Positions 1 to 5,061 of a DNA stretch of 8,431 bases are shown piece after piece. How positions within the stretch are numbered: the stretch's first letter is position 1; the number at the start of each line of letters is the position of its first letter. Source of the stretch: CAZQEZ01 sp964592475 (lineage in GTDB: Bacteria > Bacteroidota > Bacteroidia > Cytophagales > Cyclobacteriaceae). Below the pieces are notes generated by a model. The model had not been told where the DNA came from. It searched no databases and was given only the letters and a program-made list of their open reading frames with translations. The position numbers and the translations under genes are program-made. The stretch spans positions 1 to 8,431 of the forward strand of contig CAZQEZ010000169.1 of the NCBI GenBank assembly GCA_964592475.1, read 5' to 3'.

Positions 1-135
1 ATTTGGGAGCAATTTATGCAGCAGGTGTATAATGACGATGATATAAAATTTAATAAAGTTAGATTTAGTAAACCTTCTTATAGTCAGCGAATGACTATCG
101 ACTGTGAGAAAGAAGAAGTGGAAGAAATATTCTAA
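1..135 (+). CDS. Penicillin-binding protein 1A-like, C-terminal end (partial)
   Basis: An open frame runs in from the left edge and stops with TAA at 133-135, giving the last 44 residues of a protein. They begin IWEQFMQQVYNDDD and end CEKEEVEEIF. The pattern of an aromatic-rich W..FM..VY segment, then a short linker with a K-P-S turn, then a T-I-D-C-E strand matches the end of the transpeptidase domain and the short tail of Bacteroidota class A penicillin-binding proteins (PBP1A, glycosyltransferase plus transpeptidase, peptidoglycan synthesis, inner-membrane anchored). The catalytic SxxK, SxN and KTG motifs would lie upstream, outside the window. The stop codon overlaps that of the convergent esterase gene by 4 nt (CTAA, 132-135). 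The family call rests on a short tail, so another transpeptidase cannot be excluded. Confidence 0.7.
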   Translation: MWEQFMQQVYNDDDIKFNKVRFSKPSYSQRMTIDCEKEEVEEIF

Positions 136-746
136 AAGAAAAACATATCCTTTACTTTTTCCAACTCTTCCTTCAAAATTGTATGGGGTCTTTCTTCATA
201 CAAATCTAATATTACTTGAGCATTTAATTTTTCCAATTCATCTACCGATTCCCTCGAACGACTTAGTGGCACATGTGGATCACGAAAACTATTGCTAAGA
301 TAAACATTAGAACCACCGAAATCCCCAGAATATTTCTTGTGATTAATGGCTTCTCCTATCAACCCACCGGTAAAAGCTATTACACCACCAAATAAAGAAG
401 CTTTACGACTGGTTGCTTCTAAAGCAAGGCAGGCGCCCTGCGAAAAACCTACCATAAATATTTTTTGTCCTGGCAACACTTCTTTTGTATTCTTTACTAT
501 CTGTTGTACTATATCAACCGCAGAATCAAGCCAGGGCTGATTTTCACTTTCAGGCGCCATAAAGCTATTGGGATACCAGCTATCGTTAGTGGCCTGGGGT
601 GCTATTATGTAATAATCTTCATCCAGCATTGTTTCTACTACCGAAATAAAATTACTCGCGTTATCCCCTCTACCATGCAATGCTATCACTGCCCTTTTTG
701 CTTCATTTATAGGCTTACCTGCTTCTACAATGTCAAATGTATGCAT
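132..746 (-). CDS. Alpha/beta-hydrolase carboxylesterase/phospholipase, MhqD-like
   Basis: A 204-residue cytoplasmic serine hydrolase of the phospholipase/carboxylesterase family. The sequence shows an oxyanion-hole strand LHGRG (23-27), a nucleophile elbow GFSQG (100-104, Ser102), an acidic member in RDPHVP (Asp156), and the catalytic histidine in RPHTI (His188). This is a complete triad in the usual order, and the length is normal for the family. The gene lies 4 nt downstream of a ring-cleaving dioxygenase gene on the same strand. This is the arrangement of the Bacillus mhqED (yodED) operon, whose products are linked to resistance to methylhydroquinone and catechols. By analogy it probably hydrolyses a ring-cleavage or related ester product; its substrate is unknown. 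An AAGGA sequence about 8 nt before the ATG could serve as a ribosome site. The stop TAG (132-134) overlaps the convergent PBP stop. Confidence 0.93.
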   Translation of the reverse strand: MHTFDIVEAGKPINEAKRAVIALHGRGDNASNFISVVETMLDEDYYIIAPQATNDSWYPNSFMAPESENQPWLDSAVDIVQQIVKNTKEVLPGQKIFMVGFSQGACLALEATSRKASLFGGVIAFTGGLIGEAINHKKYSGDFGGSNVYLSNSFRDPHVPLSRSRESVDELEKLNAQVILDLYEERPHTILKEELEKVKDMFFF

Positions 747-750
747 TTTG

Positions 751-1701
751 TTAATCCTTATATTTTGCTAAATCGATGTTTAAATCTTCTAATTTCTGTT
801 CTAAAATTTTTCGTTGCGGTTCAATCCATTCAGGTAGTTTCAGCGATTGTCCCAAAGATTCTACAGGCTCGTCTACCGAGAACCCCGGAGGTTTGGTAGC
901 TACTTCAAAGAGAACTCCTCCAGGTTCTCTAAAATAAACAGAGTGAAAATATTGCCTGTCCAGTACGGGTGTAATCTGCAAGCCATTACTTTCTATTCTT
1001 TCTCTTACTTGCAATTGGTCTTCATCAGATGCAGTTGCAAACGCCAAATGGTGTACAGTGCCGCTACCACCCATTCCTCTTTGTGTTGTGGTTACTATGT
1101 CCACAAATTGCCCTTCGCTACCTGCATTGCTTAAGCGAATACGATTATTTTTTTGCTTAATTACTTTATAATCAAGCATGGTAGTGAGTATTGCGCCGGT
1201 GGTGCCCGGGTCACTGACGCTTAGGGTGGCTGAATGAAAACCTCTAATACTATTTTCATCAGGCACCGGTCCGTCAGTTATGCCTGGCCTTTCATCATTA
1301 TCATTTGCTACTAATTCTAACCCCAGGCCATCAAAATCCTGAAATTTTATGAACACTTCTCCATCTAATCTTTCTTGTGGTTGATTGTATTTAATATCGA
1401 ATTTTTGCAATCGCTTTTGCCAATAATCAAAAGAATTTGATGGTATCGAAAAAGAAGTAGTCGTCATCTGTCCCGAGCCATGTACACCCTTCCTCAATCC
1501 AGCAAAGGGAAAAAAAGTTAGGATAGTGCCAGGATTTCCATGTTGATCACCATAGTATAAATGATATACTTCAGGAGCATCGAAATTCACTGTTTTCTTT
1601 ACCAAACGAATCCCCAATATACCGGCATAAAATGCTAAATTTTGTTGAGAACGATCGGCCATGGCAGTCACATGATGTAAACCAGTAATTAAATTTCTCA
1701 T
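751..1701 (-). CDS. Ring-cleaving dioxygenase, VOC/glyoxalase family, MhqE/MhqO-like
   Basis: A 316-residue protein with two vicinal-oxygen-chelate domains (about 5-135 and 153-272). The N-terminal domain opens with GLHHVTAM (His9/His10) and carries LAFYAGILGIRLVKKTVNFD. The second domain has GTVHHLAF (His217/His218) and REPGGVLFEVATKPPGF (Glu266). One His from each HH pair plus Glu266 are the expected metal ligands; which of each pair binds is inferred. The length and the W/E-rich tail match the MhqO/MhqE/LinE-like ring-cleaving dioxygenases, which open hydroquinone- or catechol-type rings with Fe(II). The start at 1701 places the glyoxalase motif at residue 8, as in the family. The esterase gene follows after 4 nt, and a possible small ORF precedes it by 4 nt, so the three are probably one transcript. 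No MarR-type regulator (MhqR) gene is visible here. Confidence 0.95.
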   Translation of the reverse strand: MRNLITGLHHVTAMADRSQQNLAFYAGILGIRLVKKTVNFDAPEVYHLYYGDQHGNPGTILTFFPFAGLRKGVHGSGQMTTTSFSIPSNSFDYWQKRLQKFDIKYNQPQERLDGEVFIKFQDFDGLGLELVANDNDERPGITDGPVPDENSIRGFHSATLSVSDPGTTGAILTTMLDYKVIKQKNNRIRLSNAGSEGQFVDIVTTTQRGMGGSGTVHHLAFATASDEDQLQVRERIESNGLQITPVLDRQYFHSVYFREPGGVLFEVATKPPGFSVDEPVESLGQSLKLPEWIEPQRKILEQKLEDLNIDLAKYKD

Positions 1702-1705
1702 ATAT

Positions 1706-1837
1706 TTATAAAAGCATGCCTTGGTTTGTTATCAGTTTTATGCCCTTTTCCTGTGGTTTCTTCTCTAATAAAATATCGTCAGTTTTAAATTCTCTGGTTT
1801 CTCCATTTACTTCACAAAATATCCGAGTATATTTCAT
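1706..1837 (-). CDS. Possible small protein, first gene of the dioxygenase-esterase operon
   Basis: A 43-residue frame beginning MKYTRIFCEVNGETREF and ending GMLL, with stop TAA at 1706-1708, only 4 nt before the dioxygenase start. It has no signal peptide or membrane segment. It is mixed-charge and reads like an ordinary soluble protein (regular Ile/Leu/Val spacing, alternating Glu/Lys) rather than an AT-rich random frame. The tight spacing matches the 4-nt gap between the next two genes and argues for co-translation. I do not recognise the family. The first 20 residues faintly resemble the YTRIY...NGES opening of small cupin proteins, so a truncated cupin remnant is possible but weakly supported. 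It could also be a leader peptide or a chance frame. Confidence 0.5.
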   Translation of the reverse strand: MKYTRIFCEVNGETREFKTDDILLEKKPQEKGIKLITNQGMLL

Positions 1838-1905
1838 AATGATGGAAAAACCAGCGTAGCATAAGAATGTTTAAATAAAATGTAAGAATAGTGAAATATT
1901 TATAT

Positions 1906-1937
1906 TTTGAGATGACACGATAAAAAATGTAAATTTG
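1906..1937 (+). promoter_or_regulatory. Bacteroidota-type promoter for the LolA-like lipoprotein gene
   Basis: TTTG at 1906-1909 is followed after exactly 20 nt by TAAATTTG at 1930-1937. This is a full match to the Bacteroidota primary-sigma consensus (-33 TTTG, -7 TAnnTTTG). The predicted start of transcription is around 1943-1945, giving a leader of about 20 nt before the ATG at 1964. It is the best promoter in the window. Confidence 0.7.
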
Positions 1938-1963
1938 AATAAATTATAAAATATGCTTAAATA

Positions 1964-2755
1964 ATGAATATCATGAAAAATTTTATAGTAATAATGGCAA
2001 TGATAATTTTCTTTTGGCAATGTACAGGAAGTAATACCACCGAAGAAAATTATGATATCAATCCCCCGGCCAAAGGTTTTAATTTTGAAGAATCAGACTC
2101 TTCTGCTATAACGATAGCTGATTCAGTAATGAAAGCAATGGGAGGCAGAGAAGCATGGGATAATACTCACTACTTGAGTTGGAACTTCTTTGGTGCACGT
2201 AAGCACTACTGGGATAAGTTTACCAATGATATTCGTATTGAGTCTTTGCGCAATGATTTTATTGCCCTCATCAATCTTGACGATTTAACCGGTCGAATAC
2301 AAAAGGATGGACAAGAAGTCACTAATCCGGATTCTTTAAGATTTTATATTGAACGCGCGAAAAGTTTTTGGAATAATGATGCTTATTGGTTAATAATGCC
2401 TTACAAGCTGAAAGATAGTGGTGTAACTCTCAATTATGTTGGAGAAGATAGTATACAAAACGCGGGGGATGCACAAAAGCTTCAGCTTACTTTTGATAAT
2501 GTGGGCACTACACCGAATAATAAATATCATGTATGGGTAGATAAAAACAATTATTTAATAAGAAAATGGGCATATTTTAGAGAGGCTGATCAGGATACTG
2601 CTAATATAATTACCCCTTGGAATGATTATCAAAAGTATGGACAAATATTATTGTCAGGTGATAGAGGAGAGCGCCAAATTACTGAAATTATGGTTTCTGA
2701 CAATTTACCCGCAGCTGTTTTTGAAAGTTTTAAACCCGTAGAACTAGGGAAATAA
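1964..2755 (+). CDS. LolA-like (DUF6503-type) lipoprotein of unknown function
   Basis: A 263-residue protein with a short hydrophobic leader (residues 5-18) ending at Cys20 (FFWQC), so it is probably a lipoprotein. The -1 Gln is atypical for a lipobox; the Cys is followed by TGSNTTEE, an acidic-leaning stretch as seen in surface-exposed Bacteroidota lipoproteins. The mature part holds SVMKAMGGREAWDN (54-67), then SWNFFGARKHYWDKF (72-86). Later come YWLIMPYKLKD (141-151) and YHVWVDKNNYLIRKW (188-202). This order of an MGG..AW helix, aromatic strands, a PYKL strand and a VD...L...W strand is the half-barrel pattern of LolA/LppX-like proteins, which bind lipids or other hydrophobic ligands. The DUF6503 assignment is from memory of the family and the ligand is unknown. 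An internal ATG at 1973 (Met4) gives an equally good signal sequence. The promoter lies at 1906-1937. No terminator separates it from the next lipoprotein gene 85 nt downstream. Confidence 0.85.
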   Translation: MNIMKNFIVIMAMIIFFWQCTGSNTTEENYDINPPAKGFNFEESDSSAITIADSVMKAMGGREAWDNTHYLSWNFFGARKHYWDKFTNDIRIESLRNDFIALINLDDLTGRIQKDGQEVTNPDSLRFYIERAKSFWNNDAYWLIMPYKLKDSGVTLNYVGEDSIQNAGDAQKLQLTFDNVGTTPNNKYHVWVDKNNYLIRKWAYFREADQDTANIITPWNDYQKYGQILLSGDRGERQITEIMVSDNLPAAVFESFKPVELGK

Positions 2756-2840
2756 ACAACGAATAAACATAATGGTAATGAGCAGGTTAACAAATTATTA
2801 CAAAACTTATGTATTTTAAGAATTTAATAATTTTTTAACT

Positions 2841-3266
2841 ATGAAGACTATCAAAATTTTTTCTTTATTTTTTATTGCTGGATTACTGATGTTTAATTGT
2901 ACTCCTCAGCAACAACAAGAGTCAGAAAACGAATGGGAAGAAGAAAAAGCTGAATTAAGAAACAGCTACAATCAAACTATTCAGGAACTGGATCAGGAAA
3001 TTGCCGAATTGAATCAGGCTATGGAAAATGCCGAAAGTGAAATGCAGAAAGAATATCGTGAAACCATAAACAATCTGCAGGAAGAAAGAAATGAACTTCA
3101 AAATAATTTGAATAGCATAGAAAATGCTAACGAAGAAGAGTGGGCTGAATTAAAAACCAACGTAAGTCAAGCTTTGGAAGAAGCTGAAACCAACATTGAA
3201 AAACTTGGTCAGGAAATTGACGAAAATATTGATGTAGAAGTTGGAGATGAAGCAGGCACAAACTAA
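2841..3266 (+). CDS. Small coiled-coil lipoprotein
   Basis: A 141-residue protein with a clean lipoprotein leader: MKTIK, hydrophobic residues 6-18, lipobox MFNC with Cys20. The Cys is followed by a Q-rich, then acidic segment (TPQQQQESENEWEEE), resembling the Bacteroidota lipoprotein export pattern. Residues about 30-125 are almost uninterrupted charged helix with heptad-spaced Leu/Ile/Met (for example LDQEIAELNQAMENAESEM and LQEERNELQNNLNSIE), predicting a long coiled coil. It is very acidic (Glu-rich) with no aromatic core, so it is not an enzyme. It is likely an envelope-anchored rod or trimeric/dimeric helical bundle, analogous in shape only to Lpp. Low-complexity coiled coil prevents a firmer family call; a similarity to the sll1863-type stress-response group is possible. 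It follows the LolA-like gene by 85 nt with no terminator between, and ends at a strong terminator. Confidence 0.85.
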   Translation: MKTIKIFSLFFIAGLLMFNCTPQQQQESENEWEEEKAELRNSYNQTIQELDQEIAELNQAMENAESEMQKEYRETINNLQEERNELQNNLNSIENANEEEWAELKTNVSQALEEAETNIEKLGQEIDENIDVEVGDEAGTN

Positions 3267-3296
3267 TAATTAATCATTTCTATTGAAGATAAATGG

Positions 3297-3334
3297 GCAA
3301 CTTGAGTAATTTATTCCTCAAGTTGCTTTACCTT
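3297..3334 (+). terminator. Rho-independent terminator after the coiled-coil lipoprotein gene
   Basis: A perfect 10-bp stem GCAACTTGAG (3297-3306) / CTCAAGTTGC (3317-3326) surrounds a 10-nt loop and is followed by the T-rich run TTTACCTTTATT. Two G.T pairs can extend the base. It lies 31 nt after the lipoprotein stop codon. Confidence 0.85.
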
Positions 3335-3468
3335 TATTGCATAAAACGCCACATTTTTTACAACGTATTGAGAATGAAGTCCTTATTTATAATTGGCATC
3401 AAATTTGACCAGTTGATGTAAAAATTGTAATAAAATACTTTGTTTTTAAAACTTAATTTATTTAATTA

Positions 3469-3663
3469 ATGAAAAATTTTAATCAACCATTATACGATGC
3501 CAACTTAGGCCTTGCTAACGAATATCAGGTGGCTCTAAAAAGTATGCAAAATAATAAAAGCGACTTTCAGCATAATTTTGAAAAGATATCTCAAATGATA
3601 GAAGATGAGTGGAAAGAAACCGGTTTAAATGCAGAGGATAAATATGAAGTTACTCATTCTTAA
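3469..3663 (+). CDS. Small hypothetical protein, 64 residues
   Basis: A 64-residue soluble protein without signal peptide, opening MKNFNQPLYDANLGLANEYQ. The middle (about 15-50) is mixed-charge and helical, with hydrophobic residues at i, i+3/i+4 spacing, and the C-terminus is acidic (GLNAEDKYEVTHS). Composition and codon choice look like the neighbouring genes. It starts 135 nt after the terminator, so it has its own transcription unit. A weak promoter-like pair (TTG 3413-3415, 20 nt, TACTTTG 3436-3442, one base short of the consensus -7 box) precedes it. I do not recognise the family and see no catalytic or metal-binding motif. The start is the first ATG, preceded by an AT-rich leader as usual in this phylum. 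It could be a chance frame, but the length in such an AT-rich stretch argues for a gene. Confidence 0.6.
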   Translation: MKNFNQPLYDANLGLANEYQVALKSMQNNKSDFQHNFEKISQMIEDEWKETGLNAEDKYEVTHS

Positions 3664-3755
3664 TTAGCAACGCTATTATAATTTCATTTCTTATTTTTTC
3701 TTACAAAGTCAAATTCTTCATTCAAAATACTAATATTTTAATAAAAATATAAATT

Positions 3756-3787
3756 TCACATTATATAATGTAATTATATTAATGTGA
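3756..3787. repeat. Nested inverted repeats, possible operator
   Basis: The outer arms are TCACATTA (3756-3763) and TAATGTGA (3780-3787), an 8-bp perfect inverted repeat with a 16-nt spacer. The left arm also belongs to a perfect 14-bp palindrome, ACATTATATAATGT (3758-3771). The outer right arm ends 21 nt before the box TAAATTTG at 3809, where a -33 element would be expected, so a regulator binding here could affect that promoter. AT-rich sequence makes chance palindromes common, which limits confidence. Confidence 0.4.
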
Positions 3788-3928
3788 GCTGCGTTATTTT
3801 AAAAATATTAAATTTGTCTATTCATAATCATTTCCGATTATTCAAATTATTTGTATTGTATTACATTGAAATCCATTGTTGATCCAAACAATATTTTGTT
3901 TAGGCCGTTTAATCTTAATAAATATTTT

Positions 3929-3936
3929 TAATTTTG
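3929..3936 (+). promoter_or_regulatory. Candidate -7 box for the secreted-protein gene
   Basis: TAATTTTG matches TAnnTTTG exactly, but no TTG or TTTG lies 19-22 nt upstream. If used, the leader before the ATG at 4068 would be about 125 nt. The similar box at 3809-3816 is the alternative. Confidence 0.25.
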
Positions 3937-4067
3937 CAATATTATTCTAGTATGTGATTTAGGGATGATTGATTTTTATGACCTGAATCAGCTGCTAAAT
4001 ATTTGAATTTCAAATGTTTCTATGAACGCGTCAAAAACTTAAATTTAATAAAGGTTATAACAACAAA

Positions 4068-4424
4068 ATGGAAAAAAACAAAATGAAAGCTGTTAAAAAC
4101 TCAATTTTTGGAATAGTAATGTTAATGGCAACGCAATCATTTGCCAACAATGCTGACTTACAAAAAGAAGCAAGAGAAGAAAAAGTTATGAAATACACTT
4201 TTGCTTCTTCCTTGTACCAATTAGAGCAAAAACTTATTAAAGACTATTTATTCGATGCTTATCAAAGTGAAATTGCGATCGAAGAATCGAAAAATGTAAA
4301 AATTTTCAATCAAAATGGAAAGTTAGTTTTTCAAGGAAAAGAAAATGAAACCAAGGGAATATTGCTTCAATCTAGTTTTCTTTTCAATAGGGATAATACT
4401 AAATTTTATTTAATTGTTGAATAA
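4068..4424 (+). CDS. Small secreted or periplasmic protein of unknown function
   Basis: A 118-residue protein with a classical signal peptide: basic MEKNKMKAVKN, hydrophobic SIFGIVMLMA, and a likely signal peptidase I site after Ser-Phe-Ala26. The mature part of about 92 residues has a charged helical first half (KEAREEKVMKYTFASSLYQLEQKLIKDYLFDAYQSE). Its second half is strand-rich (NVKIFNQNGKLVFQGKENE, 76-94; TKFYLIVE at the end) and reads like a small beta module. Cys is absent, so there are no disulfides. An AAAGG run lies about 12 nt before the first ATG. The second ATG (4083, Met6) would give a more compact signal peptide and is also possible. The gene ends at a strong terminator and stands alone on this strand. 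I do not recognise the family; the NGKLVFQG strand faintly resembles part of a T9SS sorting domain but is not a full match. Confidence 0.75.
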   Translation: MEKNKMKAVKNSIFGIVMLMATQSFANNADLQKEAREEKVMKYTFASSLYQLEQKLIKDYLFDAYQSEIAIEESKNVKIFNQNGKLVFQGKENETKGILLQSSFLFNRDNTKFYLIVE

Positions 4425-4451
4425 TTATAATATCTGAATTTATTAGTTGAT

Positions 4452-4475
4452 AAAAGGAGGAGTTTTCCTCCTTTT
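4452..4475. terminator. Bidirectional Rho-independent terminator
   Basis: A perfect 10-bp stem AAAAGGAGGA (4452-4461) / TCCTCCTTTT (4466-4475) with loop GTTT. It lies 27 nt after the secreted-protein stop and 4 nt before the convergent exonuclease stop (4480). The arms supply T-runs on both strands, so it can end transcription from both sides. Confidence 0.9.
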
Positions 4476-4479
4476 TATT

Positions 4480-5061
4480 TTACAAGTAACCCCAATTGGA
4501 CAATTTTTGGTAAATTGCCAGACAAACATGGGCATCAAGAGCTGCATAATTTAATTGTTTATCGGTAAGCTTTGGTAAATCCCAGTTGCTTATTTGTTGA
4601 TTTTTGGAAATCCTATATCCCAGTATTAGACCAGTCAATTTTCTTACTCCCCTACATTTTATTTCCAGACCAGTCGCAATTTCATTTAAATCAACAGTAG
4701 AATGTGGTTCGAAAGGTGTTATTTGTTGCAAAAAAATCAAATCGTCCTTAATGCCTACTCCTACTTTTTTTATTTTAGAATTTGTGAATATTGAAGTTAG
4801 GAGTGGAGGGAAGCCAGCAAACTTTAGCCTGAATAGAAATACCTTGTTAGGCAAGGCAATTTGTAGAAGTGAAATAGAATGAAATTCTCCTTTATTAAAA
4901 GAAGGGCGTCTTTCTGTATCAAATCCAATAACCGGGTGTTGATTAATCTCTTCCACAGCTTGAGTTATTTTTTCTAATTGTGTTATCACTATTATTTTTC
5001 CTTCATACCTGCGCAATGGGAGATCATTCAATGCATCCTTGCTTATGTCTTTTTCAAACAT
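4480..5061 (-). CDS. RNase D-like 3'-5' exonuclease domain protein (DEDDy)
   Basis: A single-domain 3'-5' exonuclease of the DnaQ-like superfamily, 193 residues from the start preferred here. Exo I is IGFDTERRP with Asp48 and Glu50. Exo II is GVGIKDDLIFL with Asp107 as the expected ligand. Exo III is NYAALDAHV with Tyr172 and Asp176, the YxxxD form that defines the DEDDy group (RNase D, WRN and Bacteroidota 'exonuclease domain 2' proteins). The four acidic residues bind two metal ions and remove 3'-terminal nucleotides; whether the substrate is RNA or DNA is not visible. No HRDC or other accessory domain is present, unlike RNase D. A start at 5106 is open but adds 15 residues inside the antiporter gene. 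The ATG at 5061 (MFEKDISKDALNDLPLRRYEG) fits the family opening and overlaps the antiporter stop by 8 nt, suggesting coupled translation. It ends at the shared terminator. Confidence 0.92.
   Translation of the reverse strand: MFEKDISKDALNDLPLRRYEGKIIVITQLEKITQAVEEINQHPVIGFDTERRPSFNKGEFHSISLLQIALPNKVFLFRLKFAGFPPLLTSIFTNSKIKKVGVGIKDDLIFLQQITPFEPHSTVDLNEIATGLEIKCRGVRKLTGLILGYRISKNQQISNWDLPKLTDKQLNYAALDAHVCLAIYQKLSNWGYL

Larger units (their letters stand above)
3664..4067. other. AT-rich intergenic region with palindromes and promoter-like boxes
   Basis: There is no convincing gene in these 404 bases. They contain nested inverted repeats at 3756-3787, two exact TAnnTTTG boxes (TAAATTTG at 3809-3816 and TAATTTTG at 3929-3936) and a 6-bp hairpin AAACAA-TATT-TTGTTT (3886-3901). 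A 13-codon frame at 3965-4006 (MIDFYDLNQLLNI) sits upstream of the secreted-protein gene and is too short to call. A long 5' leader or a small RNA upstream of the gene at 4068 is possible but not shown. Confidence 0.5.

Noticed and set aside
465..899. 144-residue plus-strand open frame
   Set aside because: It lies wholly antisense to the esterase and dioxygenase genes, is Cys/Tyr/Phe-rich with no family pattern, and both opposing frames have complete catalytic motifs. The same applies to plus-strand frames at 104-298, 346-540, 847-1134, 4604-4882, 6222-6407 and 7972-8169.
3886..3901. Hairpin AAACAA-TATT-TTGTTT as a terminator for the 64-residue gene
   Set aside because: The stem is only 6 bp with one G-C pair, lies more than 220 nt after the stop codon, and no T-run follows.
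4290..4424. T9SS C-terminal sorting domain in the small secreted protein
   Set aside because: Only one strand (VKIFNQNGKLVFQG) resembles it. The usual upstream YPNP motif and the final G-x-Y pattern are absent, so it is not called as a feature.
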